Source: Helicobacter_D sp964464895
GTDB taxonomy: Bacteria; Campylobacterota; Campylobacteria; Campylobacterales; Helicobacteraceae
Assembly (NCBI GenBank): GCA_964464895.1
Contig: CAYXGY010000012.1
Span: 1 to 38,395 of the forward strand
Length of the DNA: 38,395 bases
Direction: 5' to 3'
Made by a program: the position numbers and the translations under genes. Numbering within the stretch: the first letter of the stretch is position 1; each line of letters starts with the position of its first letter. Positions 22,934 to 34,000 of this stretch are shown in pieces. The notes under the pieces are model-generated. The model had not been told where the DNA came from. It made no database searches and worked only from the letters and a program-made list of their open reading frames with translations.

Positions 22934-23266
22934 ATGCAGGTTTTAGGAATTTTGGGAAAACTAGATTTAAAGGTGATTTTGAACCTCTTTGTCGCGCTTT
23001 TGAGTTTGGGAATCGTGTTTTTGGCACTAAAAAATGCAGAGCTAAAAGAGCAATTAGGAATCGCACAACTAGAAATTGCAGTTAAAACCGATAATCAAAA
23101 CAAGCTTTTAGAATCGCTAGAGAAACAAAATAATGCAATTAATGCCTTAAGGGTTCAACAAACACAAGCCAATACACAAGGAATAGAAAAAATACTTATT
23201 AAAGATTCTAGTTGCGAGGCAGAGCTAAAAGCCTATAAAGAGCTATTTAAGGAGCTAGGCAAATAA
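22934..23266 (+). CDS. Rz-like protein: membrane anchor plus coiled coil
   Basis: A 110-residue protein with one membrane helix at about 14-32 (KVILNLFVALLSLGIVFLAL), then a coiled coil (35-85) and a terminal Cys-containing segment. This is the layout of inner-membrane spanins (Rz, DUF2570-type). The lipoprotein partner would be the Rz1-like gene at 14632, 8 kb away, which is unusual. Alternatively it is a virion membrane component. Its stop shares one base with the portal ATG. Confidence 0.55.
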   Translation: MQVLGILGKLDLKVILNLFVALLSLGIVFLALKNAELKEQLGIAQLEIAVKTDNQNKLLESLEKQNNAINALRVQQTQANTQGIEKILIKDSSCEAELKAYKELFKELGK

Positions 23267-25005
23267 TGGAACACGCAAAGCTAAAAAAACTTTTTGAACT
23301 AGATTTGAGCGCGAGTTATAATGCACTAAAAGAACACGCGCAGAGCGTGAAATACTATCACGCAGAACAACTCCCCGAAGATGTTAAAGCAGTGATTGAA
23401 GAGAGAGGTGGAGTTAAGATTGTAGAAAATATTTACAAAATGCTTGTTAATAAGATTTTAGGCTACAAAATTGCGAGTCTTCAAGAAGTAAAGGTAAGCG
23501 GACGCCAAGAGCAAGACAAGGCATTAGCGGATTTGCTAAACGACCTAACTAAAGTCTTCTCCCAAAGCCCACAATACGACAAAAGTATTATCAAAAAAGA
23601 TTTTGAGCTAATTAATGGCATGGCAGTCTTAGAGCTAGGAATCAAAAGAGATACATTAGGAGATATAGAAATCACGCTAAAAAGTGTGCCTGTAAAAAGC
23701 TTCATTGTGGATAAATACTCCACAGATGAAAACGCAAACGATTCTAGGAGATTCCATAAATGCTTAAATATTTCACTAGCCCTTGCAAAGAGACTTTTTG
23801 GAGAGCAAAGCTTTGAGATTGTAGATAATGAAGAATGCGATGAACGCGTGAATATCAAAGAAAGTTGGATAAAAGAGGATACACCACAAGGCGCGGTGTG
23901 GAATCGCTATTTTTGGGATAATGATAAAATTTTAAAAGAAGAAAAACAACCCTTTAAAAACAATATCCACCCTTTTGTAGTGGGTAAGTTTAAAATTGAC
24001 CACAAAAACCAATGGTATGGATTATTTCGTGAGATTAGAAGTCTGCAAGATTATATCAACTTCGCCGAAAACAGAATGGCAAATATGCTAGGAAGCATTA
24101 AAGGATTCTACGAGGAAGACGCGGTAAAAGACGGAGATGAGTTTGCCCAAAATGCAAGTGTGGATAATGCAATCGTAGCAGTCAATTCTGGTGCAATCAG
24201 CGGGAATAAGATTCAATTTGTCAATCAAAATTCTAATGTTGTAGCAATCTCCCAAAAAGTCAATGAAAAAAGACAAATTGCTAAAATCTTAAGCGGACTA
24301 AACGATGAAGCACTAGGCGTAGCACAGAATCGTCAAAGCGGAGTGGCAATCGCACAAAGACGAGACGCAGGGCTTATGGGATTGCAAGATTACATTAAAG
24401 CTTCCGATGAAATGGAAAAGGAACTCTTTGTCAAAGTGCTTGACTTAATGCAGCACTATTTTACCAAGAAACAAACTTTCAAAATCGTAGATAAGAAAGT
24501 AGGCGAACGCTATTTTGAGATTAACTCCAATGCGGAGAACCGCATTAAAATAGGTAAATTTGATTTAGTCTATCAAAGTAGCCTCAAAATGCAAGGCAGA
24601 GAGGAGAGATTCGCACATTGGAGTGAAATGCTTAAAACCATTTCTAGTATTAAGCCCGAACTTGTAGGGGATTTGCTACCGCTAATGCTAAAAGATACCG
24701 ATTCACCGATTGTCGCAGAGGTAGAGGAACTCATTGCAAACCACAAAGCACAGAATGAAGCGAATGCGCAACAAGCCCAACCGCTACAACAAGCACAAAT
24801 TGAGCTTGAACTCCAATCACTTCAAGCAAAAATCGCACAATTAAGCGCACAAGCTAGGAAATACGATGCACAAGGCGCATTAGCCGAGCAAGTGGCGCAA
24901 AAACAAGCACAAGAGAACGCACAACCACAACTACAAAGCCACGAGGGAGAGAATCCTACAGCTAACAAAGTATTGCAAACTAACAAGGGCTTAGATTTAA
25001 GATAA
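23266..25005 (+). CDS. P22-type portal protein
   Basis: A 579-residue portal subunit that would form the dodecameric DNA gate. It shows the N-terminal helical segment, the VPVKSFIVDKYSTDEN region, WNRYFWDNDKIL, and the conserved QNRQSGVAIAQRRDAGLMGLQ stretch that precedes the long crown helices in P22-like portals. The C-terminal 90 residues are Gln/Ala-rich coiled coil (barrel-like). It starts at the stop of the Rz-like gene and is followed nine bases later by the giant polyvalent gene, as the ejection or MuF-like protein often follows the portal. Confidence 0.85.
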   Translation: MEHAKLKKLFELDLSASYNALKEHAQSVKYYHAEQLPEDVKAVIEERGGVKIVENIYKMLVNKILGYKIASLQEVKVSGRQEQDKALADLLNDLTKVFSQSPQYDKSIIKKDFELINGMAVLELGIKRDTLGDIEITLKSVPVKSFIVDKYSTDENANDSRRFHKCLNISLALAKRLFGEQSFEIVDNEECDERVNIKESWIKEDTPQGAVWNRYFWDNDKILKEEKQPFKNNIHPFVVGKFKIDHKNQWYGLFREIRSLQDYINFAENRMANMLGSIKGFYEEDAVKDGDEFAQNASVDNAIVAVNSGAISGNKIQFVNQNSNVVAISQKVNEKRQIAKILSGLNDEALGVAQNRQSGVAIAQRRDAGLMGLQDYIKASDEMEKELFVKVLDLMQHYFTKKQTFKIVDKKVGERYFEINSNAENRIKIGKFDLVYQSSLKMQGREERFAHWSEMLKTISSIKPELVGDLLPLMLKDTDSPIVAEVEELIANHKAQNEANAQQAQPLQQAQIELELQSLQAKIAQLSAQARKYDAQGALAEQVAQKQAQENAQPQLQSHEGENPTANKVLQTNKGLDLR

Positions 25006-25014
25006 GGAGAGGAA

Positions 25015-28000
25015 ATGGAACAACAACAACCAAAGCTAGGCAGATACGACTTTGAAAAAGCAATCAAAGGTGGATTATCTAAGAGCCAAATCATCAACAG
25101 CCTAAGAAACAACTACGATACGGAGGGTGTGGATTGGGAAAAGCTTAATGCGGATTTAAAAGACTTATCTAAAACACAACGCGATAATATCACCTTTGAT
25201 ATTCTATACAACAATCAAGACAGCTGGGGCATTAAAGGCTTGAAAATCAAAGAACCGCCAAAAGCACTTCAAAATAGAATCTTAGATAACAACCAAATCC
25301 AAAGCATAGAACAAGAAGTGCAGAATATGCCACAATGGGCTATACAAAACGCAATGCTACCACAGCTAGCAAGAGAGGCAGTCGGGATTAATGGGTTTTG
25401 GAATCTCTTTAAGAGCAAGGAAACAATCGCGCAAGATAATGCGCTAAAAAATGCCTATGATACACAAATAGATAAAAAACTAGAAAAAGGCGAGAAATTA
25501 AGCATTGGCGAGATGATGAGATATTATCAAGCAAATGACGGAATGCAAGGATATTTCTCTCCAGAGGCACACTACCAAAAACAACAAGAACTTAAGAAAA
25601 TCGCACAAACCGACTTTCAAAACCTAGAGGAATCTCAAAAGCAAGAACTTAAAAGGCAGTATCGCATCACAAGGCTATGGAATAGCGAAAGAGAACTCCA
25701 CGAGAAATTAAAAGATGAGCAGTCTAAAAAGGAGACAGACGCACACACAAAAGCAAGAGCCAAACGACTAGAAAGTGATATTATTAACCTAGAGCGCACT
25801 TACAAAAATATCTTAAAAAGCGGTGTAGATTGGTGGAATGATTCTAGTGAGCAAAGCGACAGATATAAGGAGATGATACAAGAAAATGCACTTAGTTTAG
25901 GATTTGATGGAATCGGATTTAGGGGTGATAGAATCTATGCTTACAAGGGTGATAAGGCAATTTTTATTGATGATGGATTTTTCCATAATCTAGGACAGAT
26001 TCTTAGCACAAATGCTTTTGACATCGGTGGGAGTATCACAGGGGCAATTGCAGGAGCAAAAAGAGGCAAAGGGAAGATTGGCACACTCGCTGGGGCAGTT
26101 GCAGGGAGCGCAGTGGGTGCTGGGCTTGGTGGGATTGCGGATAGTATCATTGCACAATTTAATGCACGCGGTGAAGTCAATCTAGCAGACGCGCTACTCA
26201 CGGGTGCAGAATCCGCGACCTTTGACATTGCAGGGGGGCTTATCGTCAATAGTGGAGTAAAGGCAGCAAAAGGCGCAGTGAAAGGTGTGCAAAAGCTAAT
26301 GGAGTTAAATCCTTTTCCTTTTGCTTCCACGCTTAAAAACTTCGTAGGAGGTGAGAACATACAAGCCGCTAAGGAACTCTTAGAGAAAACATTCACGCAA
26401 GAGCAAAAAGACGATATTTTAGAGTTTTCCAAAAGCTTTGGAGGGAATCTTGAATTAGAAGGTAAAGACACGTTTTTAACTAAGGGTGCGGAATATCTTA
26501 CTGCTAAATATGGTGCAGATTCCACAATAGCCAAAGTCGCAAACAGCTTAGAGAATTATTCTAAAGCGTACAACAAGGGACGAGCAAGAGAGGAACTGCT
26601 CACGCTTATCCGCACAGATGAAAAAGGGCAGAGCTTAGGTGTTCTGCTAGAAGTGGCAAAAAACTCAATAGAGGCGAATAAAAACTTAAGGGAGATTCTA
26701 AATGCCACAAGCTACAAGCTAAGAAAAGAGATAGAGAACTTAGGACTTAAAGAAAATGCGTTTAAAGATGTGTTCAATGACTTAATAAATGGCACAAAAG
26801 AGGATTATGATGAGGCATTCAATAAGATTTTAGGCAATTTGTATGAAAATGAAAAAGTCGTGCTTAATGGCGAGGCTTATGCCAAAAAGCGCGAAGAAAT
26901 GGGTGAGCTAATACAGCTTGACCCGCAAGGGCTAGGATTCTTAAACTTTGTAGAAAAAGGAATCTACAATCCAAATGGCGTGAATTTTGAACAGCTTCAT
27001 AATGCTAGAAAACTTCTGAATAGCTACCATAAAGAAGCAAGCAATCCTAGCACAAAGGATTTTATTAGAGACGTTGCGGATTCTCTAATCAGAGAGGATA
27101 TAGAAAAAGGCATTAAAGAGATTTTTCTCTCTCACCCACAACAATACGAAAACGCAAAAAGGCTATATGAAACCGCACTTAGTGATTATGCGAATATGAG
27201 CGAGACATTGAAAATCTTGCACGAATTAAAATTTAATGACAAAGCAAAGACGAATGCGGAGTTGATGGATAGTTTGATAAAATACATTCAAGGAGATGGG
27301 GGACTTAAAGAACTAGACAACTACGTCACACTTACCAAAGGACTTAAAAAAGAGCAAATAGAGAGCCTAGAACTCAATGCTTTAAATAGAATCTATGAAA
27401 AAAATCTAATCAAGGATAGCAGGGATTCTACCTTTGAAATCTTTAACTCTCAAAAATTTTTAAAAGAAACTGAAAAGCTTAGTGAGATATTTCAGAGTGA
27501 AAGCGCAAAGAAGTTTTTAGAGATAATGCAAGGATTTAATAGGCTTTTTGGTAATGACGCAAAGATTGCTTTTGAATTAGGATTAGGCAATCCACCCAAA
27601 GAGGGAAGTGCGATTGCACAGAGTGTAGAAGGTGCGATAAAGCAAAAAATCGTAAAAGGAATCTTTAGTATCTTAATGCGCAACTTGCCTACAAGCAACA
27701 AGATGATTGACAAACTAGGATTCAAAGAAGTAGTGCAGAAAATGGCACTCTCATACCACATAGAACAAGCCCTAAAAAGCGCGTATTCTATCAATGACTT
27801 TAATTTCGCACTCAAAAAAATAAGCGACAATCCAAACACGCCAACACCTACGCGTTTGGCAATAGAATCCTTTAACAAAGAGCTAACCAAACTCCTAGAG
27901 GAAGTCCGAGAAAACGCGGAGTTTTCGAAAAATACAAAAGAGCTAGAGGAAGCTTTAGGCAAGGCAAACCTACAAGAGCCACAAGCAGACTTTGGCACAA

Positions 28001-31000
28001 ATTACCCGCAGTTTTATCACAAAGGAAGCGAAGCGATTGCGCACCTGCTAGAGACAAAAAGCGGACAAGTGCAAGGGGCGTTTTATCGCAAAGACTTACA
28101 AGAGCTTAGCGGCAATGGCGAAATTGATTTGGTTTGGGGAGAAATCACTGATAAGACAAACCATAAAGGCTTTGGCTTAAGCCACATTATAGACAAACAC
28201 CCCGAAATTACAAGCGATATTTTAAATGATATTATCCAAAATGGAGAGCTTAAAATAAGAAAAAATGAAGCGATACAGATTGCAAAAGATAATTATAAAG
28301 TAATTCTAAAATCAAATTGGAAAGGTGAGCCGACAAAAAATAAATGGATAGTAACAGCGTATGAAGAGGAGAAAGGCTTAAGTATATCATCTAAGCCTTT
28401 GACTGAAACAGATAGTCTTGCTTCAAACTCTTCCGCCATTATACCACAACCTAAATCTTTACAAGAAAAAATTCAAGTCTTAAAAGCAAAAAGAAAGCAA
28501 GAGTTAGAGAAAGCAAAGCAAGAAAAACGCGCAAAAGAAGCGCAAATCTCACAAAAACTAAAAGAAGCACAACTAGAAAAGCAAAGACAAAAAGACGCCC
28601 AAGTTGGAAAGGCAATTAACGAAATGGATTTAAGCTTGCAAGGGACAATCCAAGCAAGAGCCTTAAAGCCCACAAAAATAAACCTAGAAAACAAAAGCTA
28701 TCCCGCGAAGTTTGTCATTATCAAAAAAGAGGATTTAAAGCCAAACTTTGAAACCAAAGGCACACAAGGCAGAACCCAAAAGCAAGAAAATATCATCAAA
28801 GACATACAAGAAAATCTCAATCCTAACAAGCTATTCTTTAGCGAGGGGGGATTTGAGGGATTGCCAATTATTCTAAAAGATGGGCAAGTGAGCGTGGGCA
28901 ACCACAGAGCAGAGGCACTAAAAAGCCTAAGCAAAGAATCGCAACTTGCCTACAAACAAAGCGCGAAAGAAGTCTTTGGAGTGGATTTAAAGGAGGACGA
29001 ACTCATCGTGCGAATGCTTGATGAGGGGATTCCTAATGAGGAGATTTTAAACCTTTCCTTTGCAAGCAATGTAGGACGCGAACAAAACTTAAGCGAAAAG
29101 GCTTTAAGCACACTTGGCAAATATCAAGAGAATTTAGACAAACTCCCACAAAATATCTATGCACAAAATGTAGAGGAAATGCAACAAATTGTGGCGAAGA
29201 GTTTGGATAAAACAAACAATGGACTAAATACCTTTGATACAAATTTCGCGCTTTTTGCCTCTTTGGCTAAGAGCAAGAATAAAAATATTTTAGACGCTTT
29301 GAATGCCATAAGTGGAGACGCCGAGCAAAAAGCAAAAGTTGTAAAAATGTTTGCAGAAAATGCAGGAAATTTCCACAATTTAGCCAAACAAACGCAAATG
29401 CCAAACCTAGATTTGCGCGATTATCTCACACAAGCCCTATACTTTACCGCTAAAGCCGATAAATCCAGAGTAGAAAACTTCAAAGAGTTAGCACAAGAGA
29501 TAAAAAGCATCCTCCAAACCACAGATACACAAGGAAAAAACGCGCTAATCCAAGAGGAAAGCCATTATAATGAATTAATAGGAAAGGCTTTGGGATATAG
29601 TTTTGCAAGGTTTAGAGAGCTTGAAAACCCAAGTGGAAGCTTTTTTGACTTTTTAAGCAATATCAAACAAGCCTTAAGCGAGGAGTTAGAACCGACGCTC
29701 TTTAGCACAGGACGACCTCTAAGCAGTGCAGACATTTACGACTTTTTAAACGTGAGTATCAAAAGCGGATTCCCAAGCAATGAAACAAGTGAAGTGTTAG
29801 AATTGCTCCCACAACTAAAGGCAAAGCACGAAGCCATAAGCGCACGAGGTCAAGCAATCCCACAAGAAGTAAAAAATATCATAGATTCTAGCCCACAAAA
29901 AGGGCGCGATATGCAAATCATTGGACAAGAAAATTTCACGCCCGAAGTTGTAAAATATGTGCAAAAGGAAAATAAAAAAGTTGCGATTGAAAAGTTAAGG
30001 GAAGAGGAAGCGGAGGCTTTAGGCTTTAAATACCCTCAAGATGTGCGCGTAACCATAGATTCAAGTGCAATCAACCACACGCTTAAGAGACACGGCACAG
30101 AATCTAACCTAGCACAAAAAAGCGGACAAGAAATAGTAAAATATTCCGATATTGCAAGGTATAGAGAATATGCAAAGGGTGCAGATGAAACGCTCAAAAG
30201 CGTAGATAATGGCGGGAGTAATGTGCTTGTTAGCTACAAACAAGTTAATGGACATTTTGTTGTAGTAGAGCAGATTAAGAAAAAGAATAATGAGTTAGGA
30301 TTTAAAACACTTTTTAAAGGAGCGGGGAATTATAAAGATTCCATAAGTTATAAAAACACAAAAGCCAAAGCGCAAACGCTATCCATTGGTTACGAGCCAA
30401 GTGCTAATTCTTTTGCTTCAGCTAAGAGTTTAAACTCTAGCGACATTATACCACAAACCACAAAGGAAGCAATAGACCCTGCAGATAGGTTTGCAGAACC
30501 ATTTTCTAATGAGCTATTTAACGCATTGCCTAAAGAGATACAAAAGCAATATCAAAGCTTACAAAAACAAGCAGGATTGCTTAATCATAAATATCATCAA
30601 GCCAAAGGCATAAAGGCAAAAAGAGTTTATGAGAAGCAATACAATGCTATGCTAGATAAAATATATGATTTTGAGCAAAAGTATCCTGTGCGAGTGCCAA
30701 GCACACAAATGCAAGTGCGAGGCAATACACTGCCCTCTTGTAATCCCGATGAGATTATAGATGTAGAAATTATCCAAGCCGAGCCAAGCATACAAAAGCA
30801 AATCACTTATAAAAGACACAATCTAAGAGCCAAAGCGATTCAAAGCCTACAAATCAAGCTAGAAGCACTCAAGCCTTATCCGCAAAAGCAAATAGAATAC
30901 AAAAGATTAGAATCCCAAATCAATGCGCTAGTAGAGAAACAGCACAAGGACAAGGAAATTATACCACAAGAAAGGAGACTTGATGACAATAGTAATACTC

Positions 31001-34000
31001 ACGATTCTAAGCTTAATCACCCTAGCAATAGCAATGCTGATACCCTATATCCTCTATCAGGAAGCCACAGCCAAGAGCGCGGAGGAGTGGAATTTTTACC
31101 GGGAACTAGAGAAGCATTCATCTACCACACCCAAGCACCTCAAGGAATCGCAACCTTGCGAAAAGAACTTAAAGCCGCCCTAAGCCCTTATCTCAATGTA
31201 GAGATTATCAATAAGCAAACAGGTTTAAAAGGCGTGATTACAAGCAAGGAAGTGAATAAAATCTCAAGTAAAAAGGCAGTGGATAAAAGCTTAGCAAATG
31301 GATTTAGCAGAGATGAGCACTTTAAAGCAAGCCAGCATTTAAAAAATCTCTTTGAGAATGCCACCTTTAAAGATACACATAGCGATTATAAACAAAATCT
31401 AAACATAAAAGCCGTGCATAGATTCCAAACAGAACTAAAAATGAATGAAAAGCAAGCGATAGCTAAAATTACGCTTTTCGAAAAGATAGAGGGCAAAAAC
31501 AGAATCTATACTTTGGAATTAGAGAGTTTAGCTAACCCGATTCCTTTAAGTGCTAGTGTGCATAACACAGAATCGGCACTTAAAGCTCAATCGGTAGCAA
31601 CCGCACACAATGGAGCTACTCCTATTGCTAAAAGCGATAATGCCATTATACCACAATCCGCGAAAGATTCCACGCCTTTTATCAAAGAGCTACAAAATGG
31701 TGATAAGTTTTTCAAAGACGACTTAGGCAAGACGCACAAGCTCACCAAAGAAGTGCAAGAGCAGTGGCTTGCGACCTTTGAGCTTAAGAGTTTGGAGGAA
31801 AGCGTCCGACTAGAAACACCTAGAGAATTACACGAAATTTTAGGCAAGGAAATCAAGCTTAATTTAGGCTCACTCTTAAAGCTCACTAGCCAAAACCGCA
31901 CACCTTTTATCAAAGAAATTAAAGAGGTTATTATAAATCCAGAGTTTGCGTTAAAAGACAATAATATAGTGATTTTAGGCAGACACTTAAAAGACAAGGA
32001 TTATTTTGTTAATGTAAGCGTAGATAAGGGGGAATATTTTGTCAGTATCTCTAATGGTATCAAAGAGGCAAATAATATTAAAAACAAACTAAAACGAGGC
32101 GCAGAAGTGATTTATCAATCCCCAAACGCCAATTCAAACTTGCAAACGCTTTTACAGGCTTCGCGATATTCCACCAACAAGATTGACAATAGAATTATAC
32201 CACAAAGCAAGGCATTAATCAAAAAGAAAGAGCTTTTAGAAAAATACAAAAACCAGCTAGAGAAATTAAGAGTAACTATACAAAAACTTCCCGCACTTCC
32301 TCCAAACCGAAGCAATAATGCAAGCCGCGCGCTTCAAAGAAATTTAAGCAGCAAATATAACAACTTAGAATATAAAATTGACCAACTCCAAAGAGAGATT
32401 ATTCTAAAAGACCCAAATTCAAGCGGAAAGGATAAGCTCATCGCAGAACACGGGGAAGATTATGTTTATGGTATGCTTTCATACGAAACAGAACGATTTA
32501 CAAAAAATATTTTGCTAGACAAGGTTTTAATTGACAAAGGACAAGGTTTTGAAATTAATCGTTTAAGAGATTTTAATACCAAATATTACGACCTCCACCC
32601 CATAGAAGACTTTGGGACAAATTACGCGGAGTTTTACCACGATGGCAAGGGTGCGATTGCCAAACTCCTCTTAGAATCCCAAGACTTCGCCAAAAGTGGC
32701 AAAGAGGGCACATTTAGCGGGCAAGTCGCGGGGGCGTTTTGGCGCAAAGACTTAGGGGATATTACACTTGTTTGGGGACAAGAGGGCACAGGTAAAAGCG
32801 ATGGTTTTGGATTATCAAAAATCGCAAAGTATCACCCCGAAGTGTTAGAGAATTTGAGCGAACTAATCCAAACTTTACCTATCAAAAAAGAAACACCAAA
32901 CCGCTATCAGTTAGAAAATGATAATTATAAAATAGCAATAAGAAAGGATTTTGAGGGAAATAAGGAAAGTTGGGTATTAACTGCTTTTGAAAAAGATGAG
33001 AGTATCGCTAGACGCAGGACAGACTTGCCCAGCTCACAAGGTGAAGTTAAAAAGACTACTTTAACAGATACTCCTACCGACATTATACCAAAAATGCCTT
33101 TAAACCAAAAAGACGAAAAAGAGTTTTTAAAACTGAAACCCGCGCAAAGAGAGCAAATCGCGCAAGAGCAGTTCATCGGAAATTCCGAACAACTGATAAA
33201 AGAGAAAAAAGCACAAGAACTGCAAACTTTAAAGCAAAAGCTACAAAATGCAGACATTCAAGCAAAAAGAGAGATTCTCCTCCAACATCTCCAAAAGGAT
33301 TCAAAAGAAATCACCAATGAGCTAATGGAAACAATAAGAATCGTAAAGGAAAAAGACTTTTTGCCTCACGAAATAGAAGAAGCAAAGAATCTAATCCTAA
33401 TTAATCGCACAGACAAAATTTCTCCCGAAAAGCTAAATGAGTTAGCAATCAATCATTTAATCAAAGAAGTCAAAGAGAAATATAATAACCTACTAAGCAC
33501 AAAAAAGCAAATAGCAAAAGAGATTATTCACCTAGAATACTTTTCCTCCACTCGCAATATTTCTTTTTTGGAGAGATTGGCAAAGATTGAAAAAAGAGTA
33601 TTAAAGTCCCTTGATGAGAACATTAAAGAAAACAATCTCACTTATTTCGTAGCAACCACAGAGGGCGAGGCAAGAGCTAGGGAGTTGTTTGAGAGTTGCA
33701 AGCCCGATAGTGAGCAAAGAGAGCTTTTTGAGAGGATTTTACCCATAGCACAAAAGCTCAATGTAGAAATAAAACAGGCAATCAACGATAAAAAACTTTC
33801 AAAGGAAGCAGATGGCGTGTATTATACAGGGCTTAACTCTGTGCGCGTTAAAAACAACAGAGTAAGTCAAGAAAAAGGAAAAGTCTTTTTACACGAGCTA
33901 ATCCATAGTGTAACAAGCAGAGCAATGATTGCTTATGAAACAGGAAAAAAAGAGCTATTAACTCCTAATCAAGTTGCCGCGATACGCAATATTAAAGAAA

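Noticed and set aside
22834..23085. Rightward 83-aa ORF between the DNase and Rz-like genes
   Set aside because: It spans a promoter and then reads the Rz-like gene out of frame; the product is Arg/Asn/Lys-rich filler.
25941..26534. 197-aa leftward ORF opposite the Gly-rich segment of the giant protein
   Set aside because: Long only because GC-rich Gly/Ala codons lack antisense stops; Pro/Ser/Ala-rich and without a start signal.
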